Source of the DNA: an uncultured Ruminococcus sp.
GTDB taxonomy: Bacteria > Bacillota > Clostridia > Oscillospirales > Ruminococcaceae
Length of the DNA stretch: 13,339 bases
Direction: 5' to 3'
Assembly (NCBI GenBank): GCA_900553335.1
Contig: USCU01000010.1
Span: 1-13,339, forward strand
Positions 1 to 6,399 of this stretch are shown one piece after another (positions within the stretch are counted from its first letter, which is position 1; every line of letters starts with the position of its first letter). A program made the position numbers and the translations under genes. Below the pieces are notes generated by a model. The model did no database searches. It worked only from the letters and a program-made list of their open reading frames with translations, and was not told the DNA's origin.

Positions 1-1111
1 TCTTCGCTTCTTTTACAGCATTTACAAATTCATCAATTTGCTCAGTTGTGTTGTCCGCACAAAAGCTTACCCGAAGAGTAGATTCAAGCTGTGAATCGTT
101 ATATCCAAACGCCTTTAAAACCTCGCTCTTTTTTCCTTTTGAACAAGCAGAGCCTGAGGAAACGTAAATTTCCTTTGCCTCTAAAAAGTGAAGAAGCGTT
201 TCACTTTTGTAATGCTCAACCGTAAGGCTGTTTATGTAAGGAAGTGAATTTTCAAATTCATGAAGATAAACACCCTCTACATTTTTAACGCTCTCCTTGA
301 GATATTCTCTTAAAAGCTCAGCTTTATCAAAACGAGAGATAATATCGTTCGCATGAACATTTACAGCAGCGCCGAACGCATTTATTAAAACTGTCGATTC
401 ACTTCCTGAGCGCCTTCCCGATTCCTGTCCTCCGCCGATAATAAACGGCAAAAGGTTCACACCTTTCTTTATGTAAAGCGCCCCTATTCCCTTTGGAGCA
501 TAAGCCTTATGACCGCTGACTGAGATCATATCCGCAGACATTGTTTTTGAGTTAATATTAATTTTCATAAATCCCTGAACAGCATCGGTATGCGTATATA
601 TCTCCTTATCTCTCATTTTTACAGCTTTAAATATTTTTGAAACATCGGTTATTACTCCGGTTTCATTGTTTACAAGCATCAAAGATACTAAAAGCGTATT
701 TCTGTCTATCTGAGTCAAAATGTCGCTCGGGTTTATAACTCCGTCCTTACCAGGAAATATTCTTACAACTTCAAAGCCTTGCTCTTCAAGTCTTTTAATA
801 GGCTCTGCTACGCTTGGATGCTCGAAAGCTGTGGTAATAATTTTCTTTCTGCGTTTGCCCTTTGTCAGCGCAGCAGAAAAAATTGCGGTATTATTACTCT
901 CCGTAGCTCCGGATGTAAAAGTAATTTCATTCTCATCAGCATTTAATGCCTTTGCAATAATACTTCTTGCATCTTTTACAAGCATCTCCGAATTTACTCC
1001 CATTTTATGAAGGCTCGATGGATTGCCCCATGTATCTTTCAGAGCTGCCTCCGCAGCCTTTACCGCTTGCTGGCAAGGCTTTGTTGTTGAACAATTGTCA
1101 AAATATATCAA
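1..1111 (-). CDS. Cysteine desulfurase (NifS/IscS family), 3' end cut by window edge
   Basis: A PLP-dependent enzyme that takes sulfur from L-cysteine as a persulfide for Fe-S clusters and tRNA thiolation. I translated 370 codons in one open frame that runs off position 1; full-length relatives have about 380, so only a short C-terminal piece is missing. Seen: the PLP-binding Asp176 in THTDAVQG, the Schiff-base Lys202 in SGHKAYAPKG, the GGGQESGRRSG segment, and the persulfide Cys323 in SSGSACSKGKK. The conserved FEHPSV and NNETG motifs are also present. The start is TTG at 1109-1111: an in-frame TAA lies two codons upstream, so no longer start exists, and AGAGGG (1121-1126) is suitably spaced. 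The protein begins LIYFDN, as expected for the family. It diverges from ypeB. In Clostridia such genes often precede thiI, but the downstream side is outside the window, so the partner (ThiI, IscU or MnmA) cannot be decided. Confidence 0.93.
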   Translation of the reverse strand, partial: MIYFDNCSTTKPCQQAVKAAEAALKDTWGNPSSLHKMGVNSEMLVKDARSIIAKALNADENEITFTSGATESNNTAIFSAALTKGKRRKKIITTAFEHPSVAEPIKRLEEQGFEVVRIFPGKDGVINPSDILTQIDRNTLLVSLMLVNNETGVITDVSKIFKAVKMRDKEIYTHTDAVQGFMKININSKTMSADMISVSGHKAYAPKGIGALYIKKGVNLLPFIIGGGQESGRRSGSESTVLINAFGAAVNVHANDIISRFDKAELLREYLKESVKNVEGVYLHEFENSLPYINSLTVEHYKSETLLHFLEAKEIYVSSGSACSKGKKSEVLKAFGYNDSQLESTLRVSFCADNTTEQIDEFVNAVKEAK

Positions 1112-1152
1112 TTTTTAAAACCCTCTTTGCTCTCAAAAATGAAACCAATTTT

Positions 1153-1181
1153 ATTTTATCATACTTGTCCCTTTTTTTCAA
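1153..1181 (-). promoter_or_regulatory. Sigma-A-type promoter for the cysteine desulfurase gene
   Basis: Read on the minus strand, TTGAAA (1176-1181) is followed by a 17-nt spacer and TAAAAT (1153-1158). Each box is one base off consensus, and the spacing is ideal. Transcription would start near 1146, giving a leader of about 35 nt that contains the AGAGGG ribosome binding site. Found by eye only. Confidence 0.6.
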
Positions 1182-1192
1182 TCCGCTAAAAC

Positions 1193-1222
1193 GTATATTT
1201 TTCGGAAATTATGTTAATACTA
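1193..1222 (+). promoter_or_regulatory. Candidate sigma-G-type (forespore) promoter for ypeB
   Basis: GTATA (1193-1197), an 18-nt spacer, then AATACTA (1216-1222). As I recall the Bacillus sigma-G consensus (-35 GHATR, -10 CATNHTA, about 18 nt apart), the -35 fits fully and the -10 misses only its first base. No sigma-A promoter with proper spacing was seen for this gene. The match is suggestive because ypeB is forespore-expressed in Bacillus, but an AT-rich region can produce such matches by chance. Confidence 0.35.
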
Positions 1223-1298
1223 ACCTTAAATTCAAATCTAAGGCAGTTATTTCGCCTTAAAAACCAAAACAAAACTTATTTTTCGGGAGTGATCATTT

Positions 1299-2633
1299 TT
1301 GAAGAAAAGAACAAAAGTAAGGTTTATAACCTTTATATCTGCTATAGCAATTGTACTCATCATACAAAATCTATGCCTTATGAACAAAGCTGACGAAGCA
1401 CAGCTTGCGCTTGAATATGGTTATCTCAGAGCAGTTGAGGACTTATCCTTAAGCGCTGATAACGTAAGTGTAAATCTTGAAAAAAGCATGTATTCAAACG
1501 ATGCAAAAATGCTTGAGGAGATTTCAAACTCGCTGTCCCGTGACGCTGCGACCGCAAAAAGCTGCCTTTCTCAGCTCCCTATCGGAGAGCTTAATCTAGA
1601 AGACACATACAAGTTCTTCTCACAGGTTGGAAATTACTCAACTTCCCTTGCTAAAAAGCTATCAGACGGAAGCACGCTTACAGACGAAGAATATGACACT
1701 CTGAAAAAGCTGTATGATCTTTCTGTAGATCTTAAAGACAAGCTATGGCAAGTAGAAAAAGCGATAAATGACGGCGGAGTACTGACCTATGATAAGATAG
1801 CAGCTATAAACAGCAGCTCGTTTAAGGAAAACGAAACAAACAACGCCTCATTTGAAGAGCTTGACTCTACCTTTGATAATTATCCGACACTTATTTATGA
1901 CGGACCGTATTCCGATCATCTTTTGGTAAAAGCTCCAGAGCTTATCAAAGGAAAAGCTATTGTAACAAAAGAAAAAGCCAAAGCTCGTGCCGCAGAGGTC
2001 TCAAGAGTACAGACGGACAACCTAGTTTACTACACTACAGAGCAAAGCAGTATGCCTGCGTATCTTTTCAGGACTTCGGATACAACCTGTGCAATAACAA
2101 TTAACGGCGGATTATGCTCATATATGCTGAAAAGCCGAGAAGTTACCGAAAGTAATATTTTAAACGAAGAAGCTGTGAGATATGCGCAAAGCTATCTCGG
2201 CGAGCTTGATATCGACAACATGAAAGAAACCTACTACGAAGCATACAACAACATTCTTACTATAAATTTCGCATATTCCAAGGACGGCGTATTATACTAT
2301 CCCGATCTTATAAAAGTATCTGTCGCACTGGACAACGGAGAAATTTTAGGCTTTGACGCAAGGGGTTATATAGCAAACCACTATGAAAGGTCCTTTAAAA
2401 GTCCTGAAAAAACATTAGATGAGGCAACAGAAAAAGTATCTCCTAAATTAACTGTAGTTTCATCGCAGAATGTTGTTATACCTACGGGAACAGGTTCTGA
2501 GCTTTTATGCTATGAATTTAAAACCAAGGGTGAAAATGACGCCGATGTTTTAGTTTATATAAACTGTGAAACGGGAGCGGAAGAACAAATTCTTATTTTG
2601 ATTGAAAACGAAAACGGAACGCTTACTGTTTAA
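1299..2633 (+). CDS. ypeB: Spore germination protein YpeB
   Basis: YpeB is a spore inner-membrane protein that, in Bacillus, stabilises and localises the cortex-lytic enzyme SleB. The 444-residue length fits the family (about 450). Residues 8-28 form one N-terminal hydrophobic helix (anchor or uncleaved signal), followed by a charged, coiled-coil-like helical region. Residues 90-145 (SQLPIGELNLEDTYKF, SQVGNYS, LKKLYDLSVDL) closely resemble the conserved centre of Bacillus YpeB. The C-terminal half, from about 215, looks like repeated PepSY-type units; the segments VSVALDNGEILGFDARGY and ELLCYEF match the known protein. The start is TTG at 1299 with GGGAG (1285-1289) 9 nt upstream. Enolase follows after 14 nt, so the two are probably co-transcribed. 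Oddity: sleB, the usual operon partner, is not adjacent; the upstream neighbour is a divergent cysteine desulfurase. Confidence 0.9.
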   Translation: MKKRTKVRFITFISAIAIVLIIQNLCLMNKADEAQLALEYGYLRAVEDLSLSADNVSVNLEKSMYSNDAKMLEEISNSLSRDAATAKSCLSQLPIGELNLEDTYKFFSQVGNYSTSLAKKLSDGSTLTDEEYDTLKKLYDLSVDLKDKLWQVEKAINDGGVLTYDKIAAINSSSFKENETNNASFEELDSTFDNYPTLIYDGPYSDHLLVKAPELIKGKAIVTKEKAKARAAEVSRVQTDNLVYYTTEQSSMPAYLFRTSDTTCAITINGGLCSYMLKSREVTESNILNEEAVRYAQSYLGELDIDNMKETYYEAYNNILTINFAYSKDGVLYYPDLIKVSVALDNGEILGFDARGYIANHYERSFKSPEKTLDEATEKVSPKLTVVSSQNVVIPTGTGSELLCYEFKTKGENDADVLVYINCETGAEEQILILIENENGTLTV

Positions 2634-2647
2634 CTGGAGGATAATTT

Positions 2648-3901
2648 ATGAGAATCAAAGAAGTAAAAGCCAGAGAAATTTTAGATTCAAGAGGGAACCC
2701 TACAATTCGCACAACCATAACTCTTTATGACGGAACTACCTCGTCCGCAAGTGTTCCGTCCGGAGCTTCTACCGGAAAATTTGAAGCGGTAGAGCTAAGA
2801 GATAACGACAAGAACAGGTACGGCGGCAAAGGAGTTTTAACGGCAATTTCAAATGTAAACAACGTTATCGCACCACAGATTTGCTCAACCGAATTTTCCC
2901 AAAAAGAGCTTGACAGCACTCTTAAGGCGATGGACGGCTCGGACAATCTCAAAGCCCTCGGGGCAAACGCAATTCTTTCTATATCACTTGCGTTTGCAAG
3001 GGCGGCAGCAAAATCTAACAATATTCCGCTTTTTGAACATCTCGGAAACGGCGCAAAGCTTCCCGTTCCTATGCTCAATATTCTAAACGGCGGGGCGCAC
3101 GCTGCAAACAACTTGGATATTCAGGAATTTATGATAATGCCGGTAGGGTTTACAAAGTTTTCAACCGCCCTTGAAGCAAGTGTTTCGGTTTATCACAACT
3201 TAGGAATTCTTTTAAAGCAAAAAGGCCTTGCTTCTACCGTTGGAGATGAGGGAGGCTTCGCTCCCGATCTGAAGGACGAACGGGAAGCTATAGAGCTTAT
3301 TATTGAAGCAATAAAGCTTTCAGGCTATAATACCGAAAAGGATTTTAAGCTGGCTCTTGATATGGCGGCAAGCGAATGGAAAACCGATAGCGGATATTTT
3401 CTTCCGAAAAAGAAGCTTCAGCTCTCTACCGATGAGCTTATTGAATATGTCGAGAAGCTCACTCTGGATTACCCTATCATTTCTGTTGAGGATCCATTAG
3501 GAGAAGAGGATTACGAAGGCTTTAAAACGCTTACCCAAAAGACAGGGGACAGACTTCAAATCGTTGGAGATGATTTGTTTGTGACAAACAAAAACAGACT
3601 TTCTGACGGAATAAAAGAGGGATATGCAAATGCAATTTTAGTAAAGGTCAATCAAATAGGAACACTTACCGATGCGCTAGATACCATTCACACCGCAAAG
3701 GGAGCAGCATATAAAACAATAATCTCCCATCGTTCGGGAGAAACTGCCGATACCTTTATCGCAGACCTTGCCGTTGCAATTAACGCAGGACAGATCAAAA
3801 CCGGTGCGCCATGCCGTTCGGAAAGAGTTGAAAAATACAATCGTCTTTTAAAAATTGAAGAAATTCTTTCGCCGTTTTCCTTCTATGGGGATTTGTTCTG
3901 A
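2648..3901 (+). CDS. eno: Enolase (phosphopyruvate hydratase)
   Basis: Interconverts 2-phosphoglycerate and phosphoenolpyruvate in glycolysis and gluconeogenesis; cytosolic, Mg-dependent. At 417 residues it is slightly shorter than the usual 425-435. The N-terminal capping domain carries DSRGNPT and the flexible loop SGASTG with Ser41. The barrel domain has His151 (NGGAHA), catalytic Glu201 (VGDEGGFAP), metal ligands Asp238, Glu281 and Asp308, the general base Lys333 in LVKVNQIGTL, the SHRSGET motif with His361, and Lys384 near TGAPCRSER. All catalytic positions I could align are present, so an active enzyme is expected. GGAGG (2636-2640) lies 7 nt before the ATG. The gene sits 14 nt after ypeB and ends in a strong terminator. 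Usual glycolytic neighbours (gap, pgk, tpi, gpm) are absent, so it may be a stand-alone or second copy. Confidence 0.96.
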   Translation: MRIKEVKAREILDSRGNPTIRTTITLYDGTTSSASVPSGASTGKFEAVELRDNDKNRYGGKGVLTAISNVNNVIAPQICSTEFSQKELDSTLKAMDGSDNLKALGANAILSISLAFARAAAKSNNIPLFEHLGNGAKLPVPMLNILNGGAHAANNLDIQEFMIMPVGFTKFSTALEASVSVYHNLGILLKQKGLASTVGDEGGFAPDLKDEREAIELIIEAIKLSGYNTEKDFKLALDMAASEWKTDSGYFLPKKKLQLSTDELIEYVEKLTLDYPIISVEDPLGEEDYEGFKTLTQKTGDRLQIVGDDLFVTNKNRLSDGIKEGYANAILVKVNQIGTLTDALDTIHTAKGAAYKTIISHRSGETADTFIADLAVAINAGQIKTGAPCRSERVEKYNRLLKIEEILSPFSFYGDLF

Positions 3902-3910
3902 CAAAACCGA

Positions 3911-3950
3911 AACCGCCTGAGCAATGCCAATGCACAGGCGGTTATTTTTT
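3911..3950 (+). terminator. Rho-independent terminator after enolase
   Basis: A perfect 9-bp stem, AACCGCCTG (3911-3919) with CAGGCGGTT (3935-3943), encloses a 15-nt loop and is followed by TTATTTTTT (3942-3950). It begins 10 nt after the enolase stop. The opposite strand lacks a comparable T-run, so it mainly serves the ypeB-eno transcript rather than the convergent gene. Confidence 0.9.
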
Positions 3951-3965
3951 ACTTCTCAAAAAATC

Positions 3966-4976
3966 CTACAGCATTTTTATAATTTCCTCTGTTTCAAAAA
4001 CCTCGTTCACAAAAAAATCAAACATTAGGCTTGATAAATTTTCATCGTCATACTCTATTTCCTTTGAATACATATGAGCTATACAAATACGCTCTTCCTG
4101 ATCTTTCCCGCAAAAAAGTTCACGCAGTAATATAACACTTATCGCGGCAAGCTTCACCGCTCCGAGCATATCGCCGTCAAGTGAATACAAAACAAAATAA
4201 CGGTATAAAAAATAACAGAATATCCGCTTAAGCTCATCGTCAGATTTACTCTCTTCTGCCTTAATATCCTTTTTGGCGCTATCAAGCATTTCTATCCATT
4301 CTTCGTCAAGCACCTCAAGACCTTTAAACACATCAAGCATTTCTGCGATATTCTCATAGGAACGCTTGCTATCAATCGTCAGTGTTTCAAGAGTCACACC
4401 TTTAACTTTTTCATATTCACCGTTTGCAGCAAGCGGAGCGATTTTTTCAGCATAAATTAATGCTCCTGCGACTTTATCCTCTACTCTGCCGTTTTCCAAA
4501 ACAAAATCAATAAGCTTTTTTCTCGTGTCTATAAGCCTATCGGTAAGCTCTTCCGTTTTAGAATTTATATCCTCATTTACATCGTATAAATTCGGATTTT
4601 CATCTGTCATTATAAGCCTTGCCGCTTCTTCGCAGGCAAGTCCTATTCCGTATTCTTCTATATCAGAATATTCGTTTATATATCTTGGGTGCATTTTGCA
4701 GATATATCCGAGATTCTCTTCACCAAACCTCAGTGCTATCTCGCAAAGCCCGTCGTCACGCAGCATAGAACAGCATCCGCCATGTATAAAATACCCCTCG
4801 CTGTCCGACTCAATATCCCTGTAAAATCTTTTAAAAATATCCTCCGTTCGGCTTATATAGCTTTTATATGTATCATCGTCTACTGCTATACGCCAACCTA
4901 CTCTGCAGCAGTTATCTCTGCACTTATCCGCTGTGCAGACAAATCTTTTATAGTAATCAGGCGCTACCCTTTTCAT
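3966..4976 (-). CDS. FliB-family (flagellin lysine-N-methylase-like) cysteine-rich protein
   Basis: Resembles the family named after Salmonella FliB, which methylates lysines of flagellin and is thought to need an Fe-S cluster. With the start chosen here the protein has 336 residues. Cysteines cluster at the N-terminus: Cys14, Cys19, Cys23, Cys24 (FVCTADKCRDNCC followed by GW), then Cys68, Cys69, Cys78, Cys93 (YICKMHPRYI) and Cys115 (GLACEEA). The remainder is helical and poorly conserved. I chose ATG at 4974-4976 because GGAGAGG (4985-4991) lies 8 nt upstream; the GTG at 4983-4985 would sit directly on that site. The gene is convergent with enolase and divergent from the ArsC-like gene. No flagellar gene is in the window, and many homologues occur outside flagellar loci, so the substrate is unknown. 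Membership is fairly sure; function is not. Confidence 0.75.
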   Translation of the reverse strand: MKRVAPDYYKRFVCTADKCRDNCCRVGWRIAVDDDTYKSYISRTEDIFKRFYRDIESDSEGYFIHGGCCSMLRDDGLCEIALRFGEENLGYICKMHPRYINEYSDIEEYGIGLACEEAARLIMTDENPNLYDVNEDINSKTEELTDRLIDTRKKLIDFVLENGRVEDKVAGALIYAEKIAPLAANGEYEKVKGVTLETLTIDSKRSYENIAEMLDVFKGLEVLDEEWIEMLDSAKKDIKAEESKSDDELKRIFCYFLYRYFVLYSLDGDMLGAVKLAAISVILLRELFCGKDQEERICIAHMYSKEIEYDDENLSSLMFDFFVNEVFETEEIIKML

Positions 4977-4995
4977 TTTTCTCACCTCTCCAATA

Positions 4996-5024
4996 AGTAT
5001 AACAAATATTATTGCGATTGTCTA
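4996..5024 (-). promoter_or_regulatory. Candidate promoter for the FliB-family gene
   Basis: On the minus strand, TAGACA (5019-5024), a 17-nt spacer and TATACT (4996-5001), each one mismatch from sigma-A consensus. A caveat: the predicted start near 4989 would fall inside the GGAGAGG ribosome binding site, leaving almost no leader. The real promoter may therefore be elsewhere. Confidence 0.35.
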
Positions 5025-5026
5025 TA

Positions 5027-5055
5027 TTGACCGCTGCGCTAAAACGCAGTATAAT
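5027..5055 (+). promoter_or_regulatory. Strong sigma-A promoter for the ArsC-like/glycosylase pair
   Basis: TTGACC (5027-5032), a 17-nt spacer, and a perfect TATAAT (5050-5055). Transcription would begin near 5062, leaving a leader of about 25 nt ending in AAAGGAGGA (5072-5080). It is the best promoter in the window. Its -35 box lies 2 nt from that of the candidate divergent promoter. Confidence 0.8.
5034..5049. promoter_or_regulatory. Dyad symmetry inside the promoter spacer, possible operator
   Basis: CTGCG (5034-5038) and CGCAG (5045-5049) are perfect inverted copies separated by CTAAAA, lying exactly between the -35 and -10 boxes. A repressor bound here would block RNA polymerase. The half-sites are only 5 bp and match no operator I know, so chance is possible. 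Confidence 0.3.
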
Positions 5056-5086
5056 ATCTATATAACTAACAAAAGGAGGAATGAAA

Positions 5087-5449
5087 ATGCTGTTTGTAAA
5101 CTACCCGAAATGTACGACCTGCAAAAAGGCAAAGGCTTTTTTAGACAGTATCGGAGTACCCTATGAGGACAGAAACATAAAGGAGCAAAATCCTACCAAA
5201 GAGGAGCTTTTAAATTGGATACATTCAAGCGGACTCGACATAAAACGATTTTTCAACACAAGCGGTCTTATCTATCGCTCACTTGGACTTAAAGACAAGC
5301 TTAGCAGCATGAGTGATGAAGAAAAGATACAGCTTCTAGCGTCTGACGGAATGCTTGTAAAACGTCCTATTTTAATTGACGAAAACAAGGTTTTAGTCGG
5401 ATTTAAAGAAAAAGAATGGGAATCATTAAAGCAACCACAAAAAGGATGA
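5087..5449 (+). CDS. ArsC/Spx-family thioredoxin-fold protein (YusI-like)
   Basis: A small cytosolic protein of the arsenate reductase/Spx superfamily. With the start used here it has 120 residues, typical of the family. The N-terminus reads YPKCTTCKKAKAFL, giving a redox CxxC pair at Cys9 and Cys12; KRFFNTSG and YRSLGLKDKL are characteristic inner motifs; VKRPIL holds the conserved Arg93-Pro94. The pattern resembles Bacillus YusI more than true ArsC, so arsenate reduction should not be assumed; no arsenic genes are nearby. ATG at 5087 is preferred because AGGAGGA ends 6 nt before it, whereas the in-frame ATG at 5081 directly abuts that site. A strong promoter lies upstream, and an 8-oxoguanine glycosylase follows after 5 nt, suggesting a role linked to oxidative stress (inference). 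Confidence 0.88.
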   Translation: MLFVNYPKCTTCKKAKAFLDSIGVPYEDRNIKEQNPTKEELLNWIHSSGLDIKRFFNTSGLIYRSLGLKDKLSSMSDEEKIQLLASDGMLVKRPILIDENKVLVGFKEKEWESLKQPQKG

Positions 5450-5454
5450 CGGCT

Positions 5455-6261
5455 ATGAACAAACTTAATTACAAAACCTCCGGGAACGACATAATACTTG
5501 AAGCCGAGGATTTTGATTTAGATGAAACCCTTGACTGCGGACAGGCGTTTCGCTGGGAGAAAATATCCGATAATGCTTATCACGGCTTTGCTTTAAATAC
5601 TCCGCTCACGATTATTCAGGACAAAAACCGATTTACATTTAAAGATACCAGCGAAGAAACCTTTCTTTCTCTTTGGGCTGATTATCTTGATTTATACACA
5701 GATTACGGTGAAATAAAGGCTCGCCTTTCAAGTGATGAAACACTTTCAAAGGCTTGCGCATATGCGCCGGGAATACGTCTTTTAAAACAGGACAAATGGG
5801 AAGCGATTTGTTCGTTTATAATTTCTCAAAACAACAACATTCCGAGAATCAAAGGAATCATCAAAAGACTTACCGAGCATTACGGTGAATTCCCGAGCTA
5901 CGATACGCTTGCAAAAGAAACACCCGAATCGCTTGGGTTTTTAAGAGCGGGCTTTCGTGCAAAATACTTAGTTGACGCGGCGAGCAAGCTTGCAAACGGA
6001 GAACTTTCTCTTGAAAAACTGTCAAACGCTCCCCTTAACGAAGCGAGAGAACAACTTATGAAAATAAAAGGCGTAGGTCCTAAGGTTGCGGAATGTGCGC
6101 TTCTTTACGGAATGTACAGAACCGATGCATTTCCTATTGATGTTTGGATAAAACGTGTAATGGAGCGGTATTATCCGAACGGCTTACCCGAATGCACTAA
6201 GGGTATAGAGGGAATCGCCCAGCAATATCTGTTTCATTACATAAGAAATCTTGAAAATTAG
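5455..6261 (+). CDS. 8-oxoguanine DNA glycosylase/AP lyase, OGG1 type
   Basis: A base-excision repair enzyme removing 8-oxoguanine from DNA and nicking the abasic site. The protein has 268 residues. The N-terminal OGG domain is marked by DLDETLDCGQAFRW; the middle carries the SQNNNIPRIKGII segment (OGG1 has a similar NNN run); the helix-hairpin-helix is IKGVGPKVAECALL with presumed catalytic Lys210, followed by FPIDVW with catalytic Asp229. These correspond to Lys249 and Asp268 of human OGG1. The start at 5455 is chosen because AAAGG (5441-5445) lies 9 nt upstream; the in-frame ATG at 5446 lacks a spaced site and the one at 5416 lies within the previous gene. It follows the ArsC-like gene by 5 nt and probably shares its promoter. 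Complete, with both catalytic residues intact. Confidence 0.92.
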   Translation: MNKLNYKTSGNDIILEAEDFDLDETLDCGQAFRWEKISDNAYHGFALNTPLTIIQDKNRFTFKDTSEETFLSLWADYLDLYTDYGEIKARLSSDETLSKACAYAPGIRLLKQDKWEAICSFIISQNNNIPRIKGIIKRLTEHYGEFPSYDTLAKETPESLGFLRAGFRAKYLVDAASKLANGELSLEKLSNAPLNEAREQLMKIKGVGPKVAECALLYGMYRTDAFPIDVWIKRVMERYYPNGLPECTKGIEGIAQQYLFHYIRNLEN

Positions 6262-6275
6262 ATACTTAAAAGAAC

Positions 6276-6320
6276 AAACCGTTGACGAAGAAAAACTCTT
6301 CATCAACGGTTTTCTTGTAT
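6276..6320 (+). terminator. Bidirectional rho-independent terminator between the glycosylase gene and polA
   Basis: A 10-bp outer stem, AAACCGTTGA (6276-6285) with TCAACGGTTT (6303-6312), and an inner 4-bp stem GAAG/CTTC enclose a 7-nt loop; single C and A bases face each other between the stems. On the plus strand it continues into TTTTCTTGT; on the minus strand into TTTGTTCTTTT. It therefore fits both the glycosylase transcript and the convergent polA transcript. Confidence 0.85.
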
Positions 6321-6363
6321 TCATCTTGCATACAAAAACGCAATAACCACGAGCCGTGCATAT

Positions 6364-6396
6364 AATTGACCATTCTCCATTGTCAATTGTCAATTA
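6364..6396. repeat. Cluster of 7-mer repeats (AATTGAC/GTCAATT)
   Basis: AATTGAC (6364-6370) is followed, after CATTCTCCATT, by two tandem copies of its inverse, GTCAATT (6382-6388 and 6389-6395). The first pair can form a 7-bp hairpin. Just upstream, CACG-AGC-CGTG forms a second small palindrome. Similar TGACAAT-rich intergenic sequences are dispersed in many Firmicutes genomes, so this may be one copy of a short genomic repeat or a decayed miniature element (from memory, unverified). It lies directly after the polA stop codon. Confidence 0.5.
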
Positions 6397-6399
6397 AAT

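Noticed and set aside
720..1260. Plus-strand open frames over the cysteine desulfurase gene
   Set aside because: They are antisense shadows of a gene with all its catalytic motifs; no ribosome binding site or family resemblance was seen.
2725..3111. A 128-codon open frame antisense to enolase
   Set aside because: It lies wholly inside a well-conserved gene, has no recognisable domain, and is explained by codon bias of the enolase strand.
4977..4985. GTG start for the FliB-family gene
   Set aside because: GTG directly abuts the GGAGAGG site; the ATG three codons later is properly spaced.
5087..5449. Arsenate reductase arsC
   Set aside because: The protein fits the wider ArsC/Spx/YusI family, but no arsenic-resistance gene is near and the motifs resemble YusI more than true ArsC.
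5416..5454. A longer start for the 8-oxoguanine glycosylase
   Set aside because: The extra 13 codons mostly overlap the end of the preceding gene and lack a ribosome binding site; the ATG at 5455 has AAAGG 9 nt upstream.
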